Shown here one piece after another: positions 20,096-30,300 of a stretch of DNA of 64,000 nucleotides. The stretch covers positions 1 to 64,000 of the forward strand of contig NZ_BCWP01000011.1 in the NCBI RefSeq assembly GCF_001592265.1, in the 5' to 3' direction. The stretch is from Curvibacter delicatus NBRC 14919. Lineage in GTDB: Bacteria > Pseudomonadota > Gammaproteobacteria > Burkholderiales > Burkholderiaceae_C. Position numbers and translations under genes: made by a program. The notes below the pieces were generated by a model, which saw only the letters and a program-made list of their open reading frames with translations, did not search any database and had not been told where the DNA came from. The number at the start of each line of letters is the position of its first letter. The stretch's first letter is position 1.

Positions 20096-21073
20096 ATGAC
20101 CGCGACCACGTCCGTCACGACGGATGACTTCGCGCCGCGTGAACGCGCGCCGGTATGGCGCGAGTGGATCTGGAAACATTTCGGCGGCCTGGAGTCCGAC
20201 CTCTACGGCGACACCGACTTCGACGGCCACATGGCCTCGGCGCGCGCCGGCGACATCATCCTCACCAAGCTCGAAGCCAACCGCCACCGCGTGGTCCGCA
20301 CGCAGGACATGGTGCGCGCCAGCGACGAGGGTTACCTCAAGATCGTGGCGCCGATGAAGGGCCGTGCCGGCGTCGAGCAGATGGGCCGCCAGGCCTGGGT
20401 CGCCCCCGGCGCCTGGACCATCTACGACACCACCGGCAGTTATGCCGTGGCCAACCCGGAGCGCGTCGAGCACCTGATCGTCATGCTGCCCAAGGCACAG
20501 ATGGTGGAACGCGGCCTGCGCCTGGACACCTTGATGGCGCGCCCGGTCGGCGGCGCCAGCGGCATCGCCCGCGTGGCGCTGACCACCATGCGCAGCACCT
20601 TCCAGGAACTGCCGCACATGAGCGCCGATGCCGCACGTGGTGCCGGCGAACTGATCGCCCAGCTGGTGCGCCTGTCCCTGATCGAGCTGTCGGGCCAGGA
20701 AACCGCGCAGACACAGCGCGAGGTACTGAAAGACCGCATCCGTGGCTACGTCGCGCTGCACCTGCGCGACCCCGAGCTGACGGTGGAGCAGATCGCCCAC
20801 GCCCTGAACTGCAGCAAGCGCCACCTCTACAACGCCTTTGCCGAAGAAGACCAGACGCTGGCCAGCTACATCCAGCACCTGCGGCTGGACGCCTGCCTGC
20901 GCGAACTGCAGCACCCGATGGCGCAGTCGCGCCCGATCACCGAGATCGCGCTGTCCTGGGGCTTCAACAACCCGTCGCATTTCAGCCGCGTGTTCCGCGA
21001 ACACACCGGCATGAGCCCGAGCGAGTTCCGCCAGCAGGGCCTGACGTCCCAGACGCGACTGCAGCCGCATTGA
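20096..21073 (+). CDS. AraC-family transcriptional regulator
   Basis: The 325-residue protein has an N-terminal AraC-binding-like ligand domain (about residues 20-200) and a C-terminal AraC double helix-turn-helix (about 215-320). The first DNA-binding helix pair is in LTVEQIAHALNCSKRHLYNAF, and the second in ITEIALSWGFNNPSHFSRVFREHTGMSPSEFR. This architecture is shared with FeaR and other regulators of aromatic catabolism. It is divergent from the Liv operon and 63 bases upstream of the class II aldolase gene. The likely role is activation of both when the substrate is present (inference from position). Confidence 0.9.
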   Translation: MTATTSVTTDDFAPRERAPVWREWIWKHFGGLESDLYGDTDFDGHMASARAGDIILTKLEANRHRVVRTQDMVRASDEGYLKIVAPMKGRAGVEQMGRQAWVAPGAWTIYDTTGSYAVANPERVEHLIVMLPKAQMVERGLRLDTLMARPVGGASGIARVALTTMRSTFQELPHMSADAARGAGELIAQLVRLSLIELSGQETAQTQREVLKDRIRGYVALHLRDPELTVEQIAHALNCSKRHLYNAFAEEDQTLASYIQHLRLDACLRELQHPMAQSRPITEIALSWGFNNPSHFSRVFREHTGMSPSEFRQQGLTSQTRLQPH

Positions 21074-21136
21074 TCTTTGCGTCGCCTTGGTGGACAGTTG
21101 CGGATCACAAACACAAGATCCGCTGGAGACCCCACC

Positions 21137-21892
21137 ATGCACATTCCCTCACTCAAAGACGCCGTCAGCGCCGATGAATGGCAGCTGCGCTGCGACCTCG
21201 CCGCCGCCTACCGCCTGGTGGCCGCCTACGGCTGGAGCGATCTGGTCTTCACCCACATCAGCGCGCGCATCCCGGGACCGGAGCACCACTTCCTCATCAA
21301 CCCCTACGGGCTGATGTTCGACGAGATCACGGCCTCCAGCCTAGTCAAGGTCGACCAGCACTGCAACAAGCTGTCCGACTCACCCTTCCCGGTCAACCCG
21401 GCCGGCTTTGTCATCCACAGCGCCGTCCACCAGGCACGCGAGGACGCCGGCTGCGTACTGCACACCCACTCGCGCGCCGGCGTGGCGGTGAGCGCGCAGA
21501 GATGCGGCGTGCTGCCGATCAGCCAGCAGTCCACCTTCGTGCTCGGCTCACTGGCCTACCACGACTACGAGGGCGTGGCGCTGCGCGACGACGAGAAGCC
21601 GCGCCTGCAAGCCGACCTGGGCCGTGCCAACTACCTGATGCTGCGCAACCACGGCCTGCTGACCGTGGGCCGGACGATTGCCGATGCTTTCCTGAACATG
21701 TACATCTTCGAAGCCACCTGCCGCATCCAGCTCGATGCCCAGGCCGGTGGTGAACTGGTTCACATCAACCCGCAGATCCTGACGGGTGTGGCGAGCGCCA
21801 TGAAGACCGTCACCGTCGGCCAGGGCGCCAACCTGGCCTGGCCGGCGCTGCTGCGCAAACTCGACCGCATGGATCCCAGCTACAAGACCTGA
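21137..21892 (+). CDS. Class II aldolase/adducin-domain protein
   Basis: The 251-residue protein is a class II aldolase/adducin-fold protein. The metal-binding His pair is in VLHTHSRAGVAVS near residue 116, and the third ligand region is in LMLRNHGLLTVG near residue 175. The fold is shared by zinc aldolases, such as fuculose-phosphate aldolase, and by decarboxylases and unknown proteins, so the reaction is uncertain. GGAG lies 9 bases before the ATG at 21137, which is preferred to an ATG at 21077 in the preceding gap. It is downstream of the AraC regulator on the same strand and probably belongs to its regulon. Confidence 0.87.
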   Translation: MHIPSLKDAVSADEWQLRCDLAAAYRLVAAYGWSDLVFTHISARIPGPEHHFLINPYGLMFDEITASSLVKVDQHCNKLSDSPFPVNPAGFVIHSAVHQAREDAGCVLHTHSRAGVAVSAQRCGVLPISQQSTFVLGSLAYHDYEGVALRDDEKPRLQADLGRANYLMLRNHGLLTVGRTIADAFLNMYIFEATCRIQLDAQAGGELVHINPQILTGVASAMKTVTVGQGANLAWPALLRKLDRMDPSYKT

Positions 21893-21904
21893 GCCCGGGA
21901 TGTT

Positions 21905-21960
21905 TTTGAATGCTATTGTTTTAATAGCACTTGGCGCAATGATGGCAAGGCCTACTTGCC
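21905..21960 (+). repeat. Intergenic repeat family 1, copy B
   Basis: The copy reads AATGCTATTGTTTTAATAGC followed by ACTTGGCGCAATGATGGCAA. It lies between the convergent aldolase and AsmA-family genes, and its tail contains the stop codon of the AsmA gene. The GCTAT and ATAGC arms can pair, so it may also act as a terminator for both genes. Confidence 0.72.
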
Positions 21961-23235
21961 GAAAAGCTTCTTGAAACCCTCACTGGCCTTGTCGCCCAGG
22001 CTGGCCCCGGTGCCGGTGCCGACACCCGGCATCAGCACCGTGCCGATGGCCGCACCGATCATGGCGCCGCGCGTCAGCGTCACCTGCGGGTCGCTCACCG
22101 TGCCGCCCAGCGCCAGCGGCACGCCCACCGCCCCGCCGAGCTCCACGCTGATGCGCCCGCTCAAGGCCTGGCTCGGCGCCACGTTCACCTGCCCGGTGGC
22201 GCTGAGCACGCCCGAGCTGGCCACCAGGTTGCTGAGCTCGATCGCCCGGCCCTGGGTGCGCACCTGACCGGCCAGCGTGTCCAGCGGTGTCTCGCCGCCG
22301 CGGCTCATGCCCACGGTCTTGACCGCGCGGGCCAGATCGATGCCGTGCACCACCGCGTTGCGCACCGTGAAGGTCGACTGCGTCTGCAGCACCTCCAGCA
22401 GCGCCGCGGGCTTGCGGGTGCGGGCATTCAGGCTGGTGTTGGCTTCGAGCTTGCCGCTCAGCGGCTGTGCCGCCTGCGACTTCGGGGTCGGCTCGGGTGT
22501 CGTCAGGCGTGACACCTCGACCTCACGCGTCTGCAACTGCGCCTTGACGGCCCATTCAGCCCCCGTCTCCCTGGGCATTTGCAACTCCAGACGGCCCTTG
22601 ACACTGCCACCGGCCACCTGCAAGACCACACCCCAGGCCAAGGCCTGTGCTTCGCGTTGCAAAACGAGCTTGCTGCCCTGCAGCCGCCCCTGCTCGATCT
22701 GCGCATCGAACTGCTGCGGCCAGACATCCGGGCTCAGGCGGACATCGGCCTGCACGGTGATGGCCGCCCCTTTGGCGTCCACCCAGGTCAGGCCATCCAG
22801 CACGGTGCGCTGCGGCAGCAGCTGCCACGGCACATCACCCTGCGGCTGATCCTTCGGTTTGGCCTTCTGCATCGCAGCCAGCAAGGCATCGATGCCGGGT
22901 TGCGGCAGCACGGCGCGGCGCACGACCAGCGTGGCCGGCGCCACCCGTCCCTGCAGCAGATCGGCCCATGCCGGGCGGACCTCGACGCGCTCCACCGTCA
23001 ATGCCGGCCTGGTCTGTACCGCAATGCGGTCCACCGCTACAGCGGGCAGCGGCCACAGCGCCACCTCGATGGCGCCCAGCGTCACATCCACGCCGAGCGC
23101 CATGCTGGCCTGTTGCGCCACGCGTTGACGGAAATCGTCGGTGCCAATCCAGCGCTGCAAGGCCAGCACACCGGCGGCCAGCAGCAACAACAGCACCAGC
23201 AGTGCGATCCCGATCCATTTGACAGCGCGTTTCAT
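21952..23235 (-). CDS. AsmA-family protein
   Basis: The 427-residue protein has an N-terminal signal-anchor helix (WIGIALLVLLLLLAAGVLAL) and a long periplasmic part. It shows AsmA features near the membrane (WIGTDDFRQRVAQQ, GAIEVALWPLPAVAVDRI) and the AsmA C-terminal region (NLVASSGVLSATGQVNVAP, LGGTVSDPQVTLTRGAMIG). AsmA-like proteins are thought to move or organise lipids between the membranes. The start at 23235 (MKRAVKWIG) is used because the 40 codons upstream are unlike the family. The gene's stop lies inside repeat copy B. Confidence 0.85.
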   Translation of the reverse strand: MKRAVKWIGIALLVLLLLLAAGVLALQRWIGTDDFRQRVAQQASMALGVDVTLGAIEVALWPLPAVAVDRIAVQTRPALTVERVEVRPAWADLLQGRVAPATLVVRRAVLPQPGIDALLAAMQKAKPKDQPQGDVPWQLLPQRTVLDGLTWVDAKGAAITVQADVRLSPDVWPQQFDAQIEQGRLQGSKLVLQREAQALAWGVVLQVAGGSVKGRLELQMPRETGAEWAVKAQLQTREVEVSRLTTPEPTPKSQAAQPLSGKLEANTSLNARTRKPAALLEVLQTQSTFTVRNAVVHGIDLARAVKTVGMSRGGETPLDTLAGQVRTQGRAIELSNLVASSGVLSATGQVNVAPSQALSGRISVELGGAVGVPLALGGTVSDPQVTLTRGAMIGAAIGTVLMPGVGTGTGASLGDKASEGFKKLFGK

Positions 23236-23272
23236 GCCGGCATTGTGGCATCGCCCCGCACGGCCCAGGCAC

Positions 23273-24496
23273 TCAAACCGGCTGCGGCAGACTGCGCTGG
23301 CGCCAGGCCAGCAGCGCCCCCAGCCACAGGGCCAGCGCCGAGAACACCAGACCACGGCTCAGGCCACCGGGGCCGTCGGCAATCCAGCCCACGATGGTGG
23401 GGCCGATGATCTGACCGGCCGCAAAGACGATCGTGAAAGCGCTGATGCCTGCCGCCCACTGCTCGGCCGGCAGGTTGTGCCGCACCAACGCCGTGGTGGA
23501 CGCCACCACCGACAGGAACACACCGCCGAACAGCAGGCCGGAGACCAGCACCACGGCCCAGGACGAGGTGAGCGCCGGCAGCACCGTGGCCACGCCCAGC
23601 AGCGTGTTGAGAATGGCCAGCGCCTGGCCGCCGCGGTAGCGGTCCAGCAGGCCGGCCCACAGCCGGGCCGAGGCCACCACCGCCAAGCCGAGCAGCGCAT
23701 AAAAGCCCGTGACGGCCCCGGGCGCCACACCCTGCTCGCGCAGCAGCGCAATCACGAAAGTCATGTAGCCGATGTAGCCGACACCGAACAGACCGTAGCC
23801 GGCCAGCGCGTAAGCCAGCGGACGCCAATGGAACGGCGTGGCGGCCGGTGCCGACAGACCCGCGACAGGCGCCGGGCTCAACGCGCGCAGCCGCCGCGCG
23901 GGCCACCACAACACCGCGGTGGCCAGCCCACAGACAGCCGCCAGCAACCACCAGGCCCAGGTCCAGCCGTGCGGCACGGCACTGGCGGCCGTTAGCACCT
24001 GCGGCACGGCCAAGGCCGAGAGCGTGATGCCCCAACCCGTACCGCCGTAATACAGCCCCAGCAGCAGACCACCGCGTTGCGGCTGCAAAGCGCCCATGCG
24101 CGCCGCCAGCAAACCGCCGGCGATGAAGATGAAGGCACTCGCCACCCCGGCTAGCAAGCGCTGCAGCAGCAGCGGTGCCGCGCTGGTGAAGAAGCCGCTC
24201 AGGCCCATGAACAGGCTGGCCAGCAGGGCGCCACCCAGCAGCAAGGTCACCGCGCCCAGGCGCTGCATCAGCCGCGGTGTGGCCAGGGCCCCCAGCAGGT
24301 AACCCAGCGCATTGGCGGTGTTCATGGCGCCGGCCAGGGTGTAGCTCCAGCCCAGGTCGGTGCGCATCACCGGCAGCAACAGTCCATAGGCAAAACGCGT
24401 AATGCCCAGCGAGACGGCGGCGGCCAGCGAGAGCGCCAACGCCAGTCCCATGAGCGACAGGGGGGAGACTTGAGAAAGCGGCGAATGGCGCGACAT
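23273..24496 (-). CDS. MFS transporter, YbfB/YjiJ family
   Basis: The 407-residue protein has about twelve hydrophobic helices and matches the YbfB/YjiJ branch of the major facilitator superfamily. Its opening ALSLAAAVSLGITRFAYGLLLPVM and DLGWSYTLAGAMNTANALGYLLG are typical of that family. It is an inner-membrane transporter, probably an exporter, of unknown substrate. An in-frame ATG at 24508 would add four residues. It is divergent from the Old Yellow Enzyme gene, and the pair may respond to the same compound. Confidence 0.85.
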   Translation of the reverse strand: MSRHSPLSQVSPLSLMGLALALSLAAAVSLGITRFAYGLLLPVMRTDLGWSYTLAGAMNTANALGYLLGALATPRLMQRLGAVTLLLGGALLASLFMGLSGFFTSAAPLLLQRLLAGVASAFIFIAGGLLAARMGALQPQRGGLLLGLYYGGTGWGITLSALAVPQVLTAASAVPHGWTWAWWLLAAVCGLATAVLWWPARRLRALSPAPVAGLSAPAATPFHWRPLAYALAGYGLFGVGYIGYMTFVIALLREQGVAPGAVTGFYALLGLAVVASARLWAGLLDRYRGGQALAILNTLLGVATVLPALTSSWAVVLVSGLLFGGVFLSVVASTTALVRHNLPAEQWAAGISAFTIVFAAGQIIGPTIVGWIADGPGGLSRGLVFSALALWLGALLAWRQRSLPQPV

Positions 24497-24542
24497 GATG
24501 TCCAGCATTCTGCGGGAAAGTCGCGTCCGCCCTCTGCGGTGC

Positions 24543-24569
24543 CTGTCACAAAGACAGCAGCCTGTCATG
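24543..24569. promoter_or_regulatory. Candidate operator between divergent genes
   Basis: CTGTC-ACAAA-GACAG is a perfect 5-base inverted repeat at 24543-24557, followed by another CTGTC at 24562. It lies in the 139-base gap between the MFS and Old Yellow Enzyme genes. No regulator is encoded next to it. Confidence 0.3.
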
Positions 24570-24635
24570 GGCAAGGGTTTCGGCGAGCCCGTACGCTACG
24601 CCTCGTGTTTCAACCCGATGTGAAAGAAAGCCTCC

Positions 24636-25742
24636 ATGAGCTCCCTGTTTGATCCCGTCCAGGCCGGTGCCCTGTCCCTGTCCAACCGCATCGTCATGGC
24701 GCCGCTGACGCGCAACCGCGCCCCGGGTGCCCTGCCCAACGCCTTGATGGCCACCTATTACGCCCAGCGCGCCTCGGCCGGCCTCATCATCACCGAGGCC
24801 ACCGCCATCAGCCACCAGGGCCAGGGTTATGCCGATGTGCCCGGCATCTGGAGCGACGAGCAGGTCGCCGCCTGGAAGCCCGTCACCGCCGCCGTGCATG
24901 CGGCCGGCGGCAAGATCGTGATGCAGCTCTGGCACGTCGGCCGCGTCTCGCACACCGAACTGCAGCCGAACCACCAGGCGCCGGTGGCGCCCTCGGCCCT
25001 CACTGCCAAGACCAAGACCGTGCTGATCAAGGACGGTGTACCGACCTTCGTCGAGACCTCGGCCCCGCGTGCGCTCGAACTCGCCGAGCTGCCCGGCATC
25101 GTCAACGACTACCGTCGTGCCGCCCGCAACGCCATCGCCGCCGGCTTCGACGGCGTGGAAGTGCACGGTGCCAACGGCTACCTGCTGGATCAGTTCCTGC
25201 GCTCGGGCTCCAACCAGCGCAGCGATGCCTACGGCGGCTCGATCGAGAACCGTGCCCGCCTGCTGCTCGAAGTGATGCAGGCCGTCTGCGAGGAGATCGG
25301 TGCCCAGCGCACCGGCCTGCGCCTGTCGCCGGTGACGCCGGCCAACGATGCCAGCGACCCGAAGCCGCAACCGCTGTTCGAACATGTGGTGCGCGCGCTG
25401 GCCCCGCTGGACCTGGCTTATGTGCACATCATCGAAGGCGCCACCGGGGGCCCGCGCGACCACCAGCAAGGCGACACGCCGTTCGACTACGCCGCCCTGC
25501 TGGCAGCCTACCGCGCCGCCGGCGGCAAGGCGGCCTGGATGGTGAACAACGGTTACGACCGCCCGCTGGCGGAACAGTCGCTGTCGCAAGGCGCCGACCT
25601 GGTGGCCTATGGCCGGCCCTTCATCGCCAACCCCGACCTGGTGCGTCGCCTGCGCGAAGGCGGCCCGTTCAACGAGGTAGACCGCGCCACGCTGTATGGC
25701 GGTGGTGAGAAGGGTTACACCGACTACCCGGCACTGGCCTGA
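24636..25742 (+). CDS. Old Yellow Enzyme-family alkene reductase
   Basis: The 368-residue protein is an FMN-dependent ene-reductase of the NemA/XenB/OYE family. It has the N-terminal RIVMAPLTRNRA, the substrate-loop QLWHVGRVSH, the GVEVHGANGYLLDQFLR active-site segment and a C-terminal VAYGRPFIANPDLVRRL for FMN phosphate binding. These cytosolic enzymes reduce activated alkenes, quinones, nitro compounds or nitrate esters with NAD(P)H and are often part of electrophile or xenobiotic defence. The ATG at 24636 follows GAAAGAAAG. It is divergent from an MFS exporter, a plausible detoxification pair. Confidence 0.94.
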   Translation: MSSLFDPVQAGALSLSNRIVMAPLTRNRAPGALPNALMATYYAQRASAGLIITEATAISHQGQGYADVPGIWSDEQVAAWKPVTAAVHAAGGKIVMQLWHVGRVSHTELQPNHQAPVAPSALTAKTKTVLIKDGVPTFVETSAPRALELAELPGIVNDYRRAARNAIAAGFDGVEVHGANGYLLDQFLRSGSNQRSDAYGGSIENRARLLLEVMQAVCEEIGAQRTGLRLSPVTPANDASDPKPQPLFEHVVRALAPLDLAYVHIIEGATGGPRDHQQGDTPFDYAALLAAYRAAGGKAAWMVNNGYDRPLAEQSLSQGADLVAYGRPFIANPDLVRRLREGGPFNEVDRATLYGGGEKGYTDYPALA

Positions 25743-25770
25743 TCACCCGCGGCCGAGCGAGACCGGCGGC

Positions 25771-27048
25771 TCAGTGGCCGCCCTCCTCGGCGGCCCACAG
25801 GCGGTGCGCGTCCACCAGCACGCGGGTCACGGCCGCCTGCGCATCCCAGCGCGCAGCATCCGCCGCCAGCGCCGCTTCCAGCGCCGTGCGGCGCGCCTGC
25901 AGCGCTTCGGTCAGCGTCACTTCGCCCAGGCTGTAGGCCTTCACGGCCAGCTGGGCCACGCTGGCCATGGCCTGCTGCACGGCCGCCTGCCGCTGCGCCA
26001 CGGCCACGGCATTCACGGCCTGCAGCACGGTGCGCTGGGCCGTGGCTTCCACCCGTTGCCGCGTCTGGGCCAATCGTTGCTCGGCGGCATCGGCCAGCGC
26101 CAGCGTGGCACGCTGTTCGCCCTCGCGGTAGGCCCCGGGCAGCGGAATCGACACATAGACCCCGACGATGTTTTCCTGCCCGCTGCGCTCACGCGCCGCG
26201 CGCACCCCCAGCAGCGGGTCGGGACGGGTATCGAGCCGGGCGCGTTCGCTGCGCAGCCGTGCCTGCTTCAGCTCGGCCTCGGCCAGTTCGATCTCGTGGT
26301 TGTCGCTCACGATGCGCTGCAGCCAGTCCTGCGCCTGGCCGGGCAAGGCTGGCGCGTCCGTTGTCGCGGCCAGCGGAACACTGTCGACAGCCAGACCGGG
26401 AAAACGCTTTTGCAGCTCCTGCCGCTGCATCTGCTCGCGCGCCACGGCCAGTTGCCCGGCCGCCTGCGCCCGATCATGTTCGGCCTGCGCCATCAGCTGG
26501 TCCATGCGCGGCGCATCACCGGCCTTGACGCGACGTGTCGCCACCTGCAACTGCTCCTGCGCCAGCGTCGCCTGCTGCGCCAGCACCTCCGCCGTGCTGC
26601 GTTCGCGCTGCCAGCCGTACCAAGCCGTGACCAGACCGCGCACCGCCTCATGCCAGACATCGGCATAAGCCGACTGACCGGCTGCGACACCGGCATCACC
26701 AAGATCGCGGTCGGTCTGGGCCTTGCCGCCCCAGCGGATGCTGCGCTCCAGTGCCAGATCGCTCTCGGCGTAGTCCGGCCCGACGGTTTCCTTGCGGCGC
26801 TGGGCACCCAGCTTGAGGTTCCATTCGTGCACACCGGCGACCAACTGCTGGCTGCGCGCCTGCGCCAGCGCCATGCCGGCACGCGCGGCCTGCACCTGTG
26901 GCAAGCTTGAAATCACTTCGCGCGTCGGGTTCACCGGCGGCAGCAACAGCTTGGGCACCAGGGCATCGGCCTCATTGGCCAAAGCGCCCAAGGCCAGGCT
27001 GCAGATCAGGGTGCCCAGCGCGAGACGGCTCACATTCAACCGTTTCAT
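25771..27048 (-). CDS. TolC-family outer-membrane channel of RND system 1
   Basis: The 425-residue protein is a CzcC/CusC-type outer-membrane efflux protein with a cleavable signal (MKRLNVSRLALGTLICSLALG) and long coiled-coil helices rich in Ala, Gln and Arg, such as TAEVLAQQATLAQEQLQVATRR. It would complete the three-part pump with the RND and adaptor proteins encoded upstream. GGGAGG lies just before the ATG at 27048, which overlaps the DUF3240-like stop as ATGA; an ATG at 27084 lies inside that gene and is less likely. Being last of four genes is unusual, since CzcC genes more often come first. Confidence 0.88.
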   Translation of the reverse strand: MKRLNVSRLALGTLICSLALGALANEADALVPKLLLPPVNPTREVISSLPQVQAARAGMALAQARSQQLVAGVHEWNLKLGAQRRKETVGPDYAESDLALERSIRWGGKAQTDRDLGDAGVAAGQSAYADVWHEAVRGLVTAWYGWQRERSTAEVLAQQATLAQEQLQVATRRVKAGDAPRMDQLMAQAEHDRAQAAGQLAVAREQMQRQELQKRFPGLAVDSVPLAATTDAPALPGQAQDWLQRIVSDNHEIELAEAELKQARLRSERARLDTRPDPLLGVRAARERSGQENIVGVYVSIPLPGAYREGEQRATLALADAAEQRLAQTRQRVEATAQRTVLQAVNAVAVAQRQAAVQQAMASVAQLAVKAYSLGEVTLTEALQARRTALEAALAADAARWDAQAAVTRVLVDAHRLWAAEEGGH

Positions 27049-27395
27049 GCCAGCCTCCCGAAGGTCTGCAAGGGCACTGCCCAATAAAACACCTGCGGCG
27101 ATTGCAGCACCTCGCGCAGACGCGCCACCAGTGGCGCCACATCACCACTGCGCATCACCATGTGCACAAAGACCCGGCGCGCACGCCCCTGGACCTGCTC
27201 CATGGCCGTGGTTAGTGGCGCATGAATCCCGATGCCATGCCCCTGGATGACGGAAAAACCGGGCACCAGGTCCGCATGCTGGCGCAGCAGGTCGAGCATT
27301 TCTTCTTCCAACGCCAGCGGCATGGCCAGCGTCAGCAGGCAATCGATGTCTGCGGCCCAGGGGCCATCGGTGGGAGTGCTTGAATCTTGGTTCAT
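27045..27395 (-). CDS. DUF3240-like small protein of the RND operon
   Basis: The 116-residue protein has no signal peptide or membrane helix. Its sequence, with an N-terminal acidic part, DCLLTLAMPLALEEEMLDLL, then a GHGIGIHAPLTTAMEQVQGRARR segment in pieces and a closing beta-alpha-like VFVHMVMRSGDVAPLV, resembles DUF3240 proteins found in heavy-metal RND operons and the ferredoxin-like PII fold. A regulatory or metal-sensing role is possible. It overlaps the RND gene stop and the TolC-family gene start, so all four genes are translationally linked. Confidence 0.72.
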   Translation of the reverse strand: MNQDSSTPTDGPWAADIDCLLTLAMPLALEEEMLDLLRQHADLVPGFSVIQGHGIGIHAPLTTAMEQVQGRARRVFVHMVMRSGDVAPLVARLREVLQSPQVFYWAVPLQTFGRLA

Positions 27396-30300
27396 GATTT
27401 GACCGCCACGCCAAAGCGGCGGAAAAGAATGGGCAACAGCAGCAGCGTCAGCGCAGTGGCACTGAACAGGCCGCCGATCACCACCACCGCCAGCGGACGC
27501 TGGATCTCGGAGCCCGGCCCGGTGGCCAGCAGCAGCGGCACCAGGCCCAGCGCGGTGATGCTGGCCGTCATCAGCACCGGGCGCAGGCGGCGCAGCGCGC
27601 CCTGGTGCACCACGTCTTCCAGCGCCATGCCGCGCGCCAGCAACTGGTTGAAGTGCGTCACCAGCACCAGGCCGTTGAGCACCGCAATGCCCATCAGCGC
27701 GATGAAACCCACCGAGGCCGGCACCGACAGGTACTCGCCCGAGACTGCCAGCGCCACCACACCGCCCACCAGGGCAAACGGGATGTTGGCAAACACCAGC
27801 AGCGCCTGACGCAGCGTGCCCAAGGTGGCAAACAAGAGCAGCACGATCAGGCCCAGCACCACCGGGATCACCAGGGTCAGACGGGCCGCGGCACGCTGCT
27901 GGTTCTCGAACTGGCCGCCCCAGGTGACATGCACCCCCGGCGGCAGCGTGATGTTCTTCGCCACCGCCGCCTTGGCCTCGTCGACGAAGCCCACCAGGTC
28001 GCGGTCGCGCACATTGGCGCGCACCACCGCCATGCGCGAAGAGTTCTCGCGTTCGATCTTCACCGGGCCGTCGACCACCTCCAGCGTGGCCACATGGCTC
28101 AAGGGAATGGCCTGGCCGTCAGCCAGCGGCAGGCGCAACTGCGCAAAGGTGGCGGGCGTCATCTGCGTCGCCGCCGGGCCGCGCAGCAGCAGCGGCACCC
28201 GCCGGGCATCGACCAGCACCGTGCCGACCGGCAGGCCTTCCACCAGCGTGCGCAGGTCGTTCTGGATCTGCTCCACCGACAGCCCCAGGCGGCCGGCAGC
28301 CACGCGGTCGATGACCACGCGGAAATATTGCACACCCTCGTTCTTCACGGTGATCACGTCTTCGCTGCCGCTGATGCCCGAGAGCAGCTTGACCATCTGC
28401 TCGGCCAGCTGGTTCAACACCTGCGGGTCGCTGCCGAAGATCTTGACCGCCACGTCGCCGCGCACGCCGGACAGCATCTCGGCGGTACGCATCTCGATCG
28501 GCTGGGTGAAGCTCAGGTTGATACCGGCGAACTCGGCGCCTACCTTGCGTACCTCGTCCAGCACGGCCTCCTTGCTGTCGAAACGCCATTCGGCCTTGGG
28601 CTTGAGCACCAGAAAGGTGTCGGTCTCGTTCAGGCCCATCGGGTCCAGCCCCAGCTCGTCGGCACCGACCCGCGCCACGATGCTGCTGACCTCCGGCACC
28701 GCCGCCAGCACACGACGCTGCAGCGCCTGGTCCATCGCCACCGAGGTCTCCAGGTTGATGGATGGCAGCTTCTCGACCTGAAGAATGGCGTCGCCCTCGT
28801 CCATCGAGGGCATGAAGGACTTGCCCACCAGCGTGTACAGGCCCACCGCCAGCACCAGCAGCGCCACCGAAGCCCCCACCACCGGCCGGCTGTGGCCGAG
28901 AGCCCAGTCCAGCATGCGCGAATAATTGCGCTCCAGCCAGAGCACCAGCCGCGGCGTGGCATGGTCCCCGCCCTTCAGGAAGAACGAGGCCAGTACCGGG
29001 ATGACGGTGAGCGACAGCAACAGCGAGGTCAGCAGCGCAAACACGATGGTGATCGCCACCGGCGCAAACATCTTGCCCTCCAGGCCCTGCAGCGTCAGCA
29101 GCGGCACAAACACCATCATGATGATGAACATGCCCGAGGTCACCGGCAGCGCCACCTCCTGCACGGCACGGAACACGTCGTGCAGCTGCAGCTTGCCGGC
29201 GGCCGAAGGCCGTGCCTGCAGGTTTTCCACCACCACCACCGCCGCATCGACCAGCATGCCGATGGCAATCGCCAGCCCGCCGAGCGACATCAGGTTGGCC
29301 GAGAGGTTGAACTGCTGCATCAGGATGAAGGTGCCCAACGCGGACAGCGGCAGGATCAGCGCCACCACCAGTGCCGCGCGCAGATTGCCCAGGAACAGCA
29401 GCAGCAGCACCAGCACCAGCACGATGGCTTCCATCAGCGCCTTGGACACCGTGTTCACCGCGCGCTCCACCAGGTTGCCGCGGTCATAAAAGGGCTTGAC
29501 CGTGATGCCGGGTGGCAGGGTCTTGCCGATGATCTCCAGCCGGGCCTTGACCTCACGCACCACCTTTTGCGCATTGGCGCCGCGCAGGCCCAGCACCAGG
29601 CCTTCGACCGCCTCGCGCTTGCCGTCCTGGCTCACCGCGCCGTAACGCGTCAGGCTGCCCATGCGCACCTCGGCCACATCACCCACCCGCACCGCCTGGC
29701 CGTTGCGCTCGAGCACGGCGATGGCGCGCACATCGTCCAGCGTGCGGATGCTGCCGTCGCTGCGCACCAGCAGCGACTCCTCACCGCTGGCCAGCCGGCC
29801 GGCGCCGTCATTGCGGTTGTTGGCCGCCAGTGCAGCCTGCAACTGCGCCAACGAGACGCGCCGCGCCGCCAGCGCCGCCACATCCGGCACCACCTCGAAG
29901 GCGCGCGCATGGCCGCCCAGCGAGTTGATGTCCGCCACGCCGGGAATGCCACGCAGCTGCGGCCGGATCACGGTGTCGAGCAGGGTGCGCTTTTCGGTCA
30001 GCGTGGCCTCGCCCTCGATGGTGAACATGAACATCTCGCCCAGCGGCGTGGTGATCGGCGCCAACCCGCCGGACAGGCCGGCCGGCAACTGGTCCATCAC
30101 GCCGTTCAGGCGCTCGCTCACCTGCTGGCGTGCCCAGTAGATGTCGGTGCCGTCGGCAAAGTCCAGCGTGATGTCGGCAATCGCGTATTTGCTCCGCGAA
30201 CGCAGCATGGTCTGGTGCGGCAGGCCCAGCAGTTCCTGCTCGATCGGGATCACCACACGCGACTCGACCTCGGCCGGTGTCATGCCCGGCGCTTTCAGGA

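Noticed and set aside
24546-25589. A 347-codon open frame opposite the Old Yellow Enzyme gene
   Set aside because: It has no motif and lies antisense to a complete, strongly matched enzyme gene.
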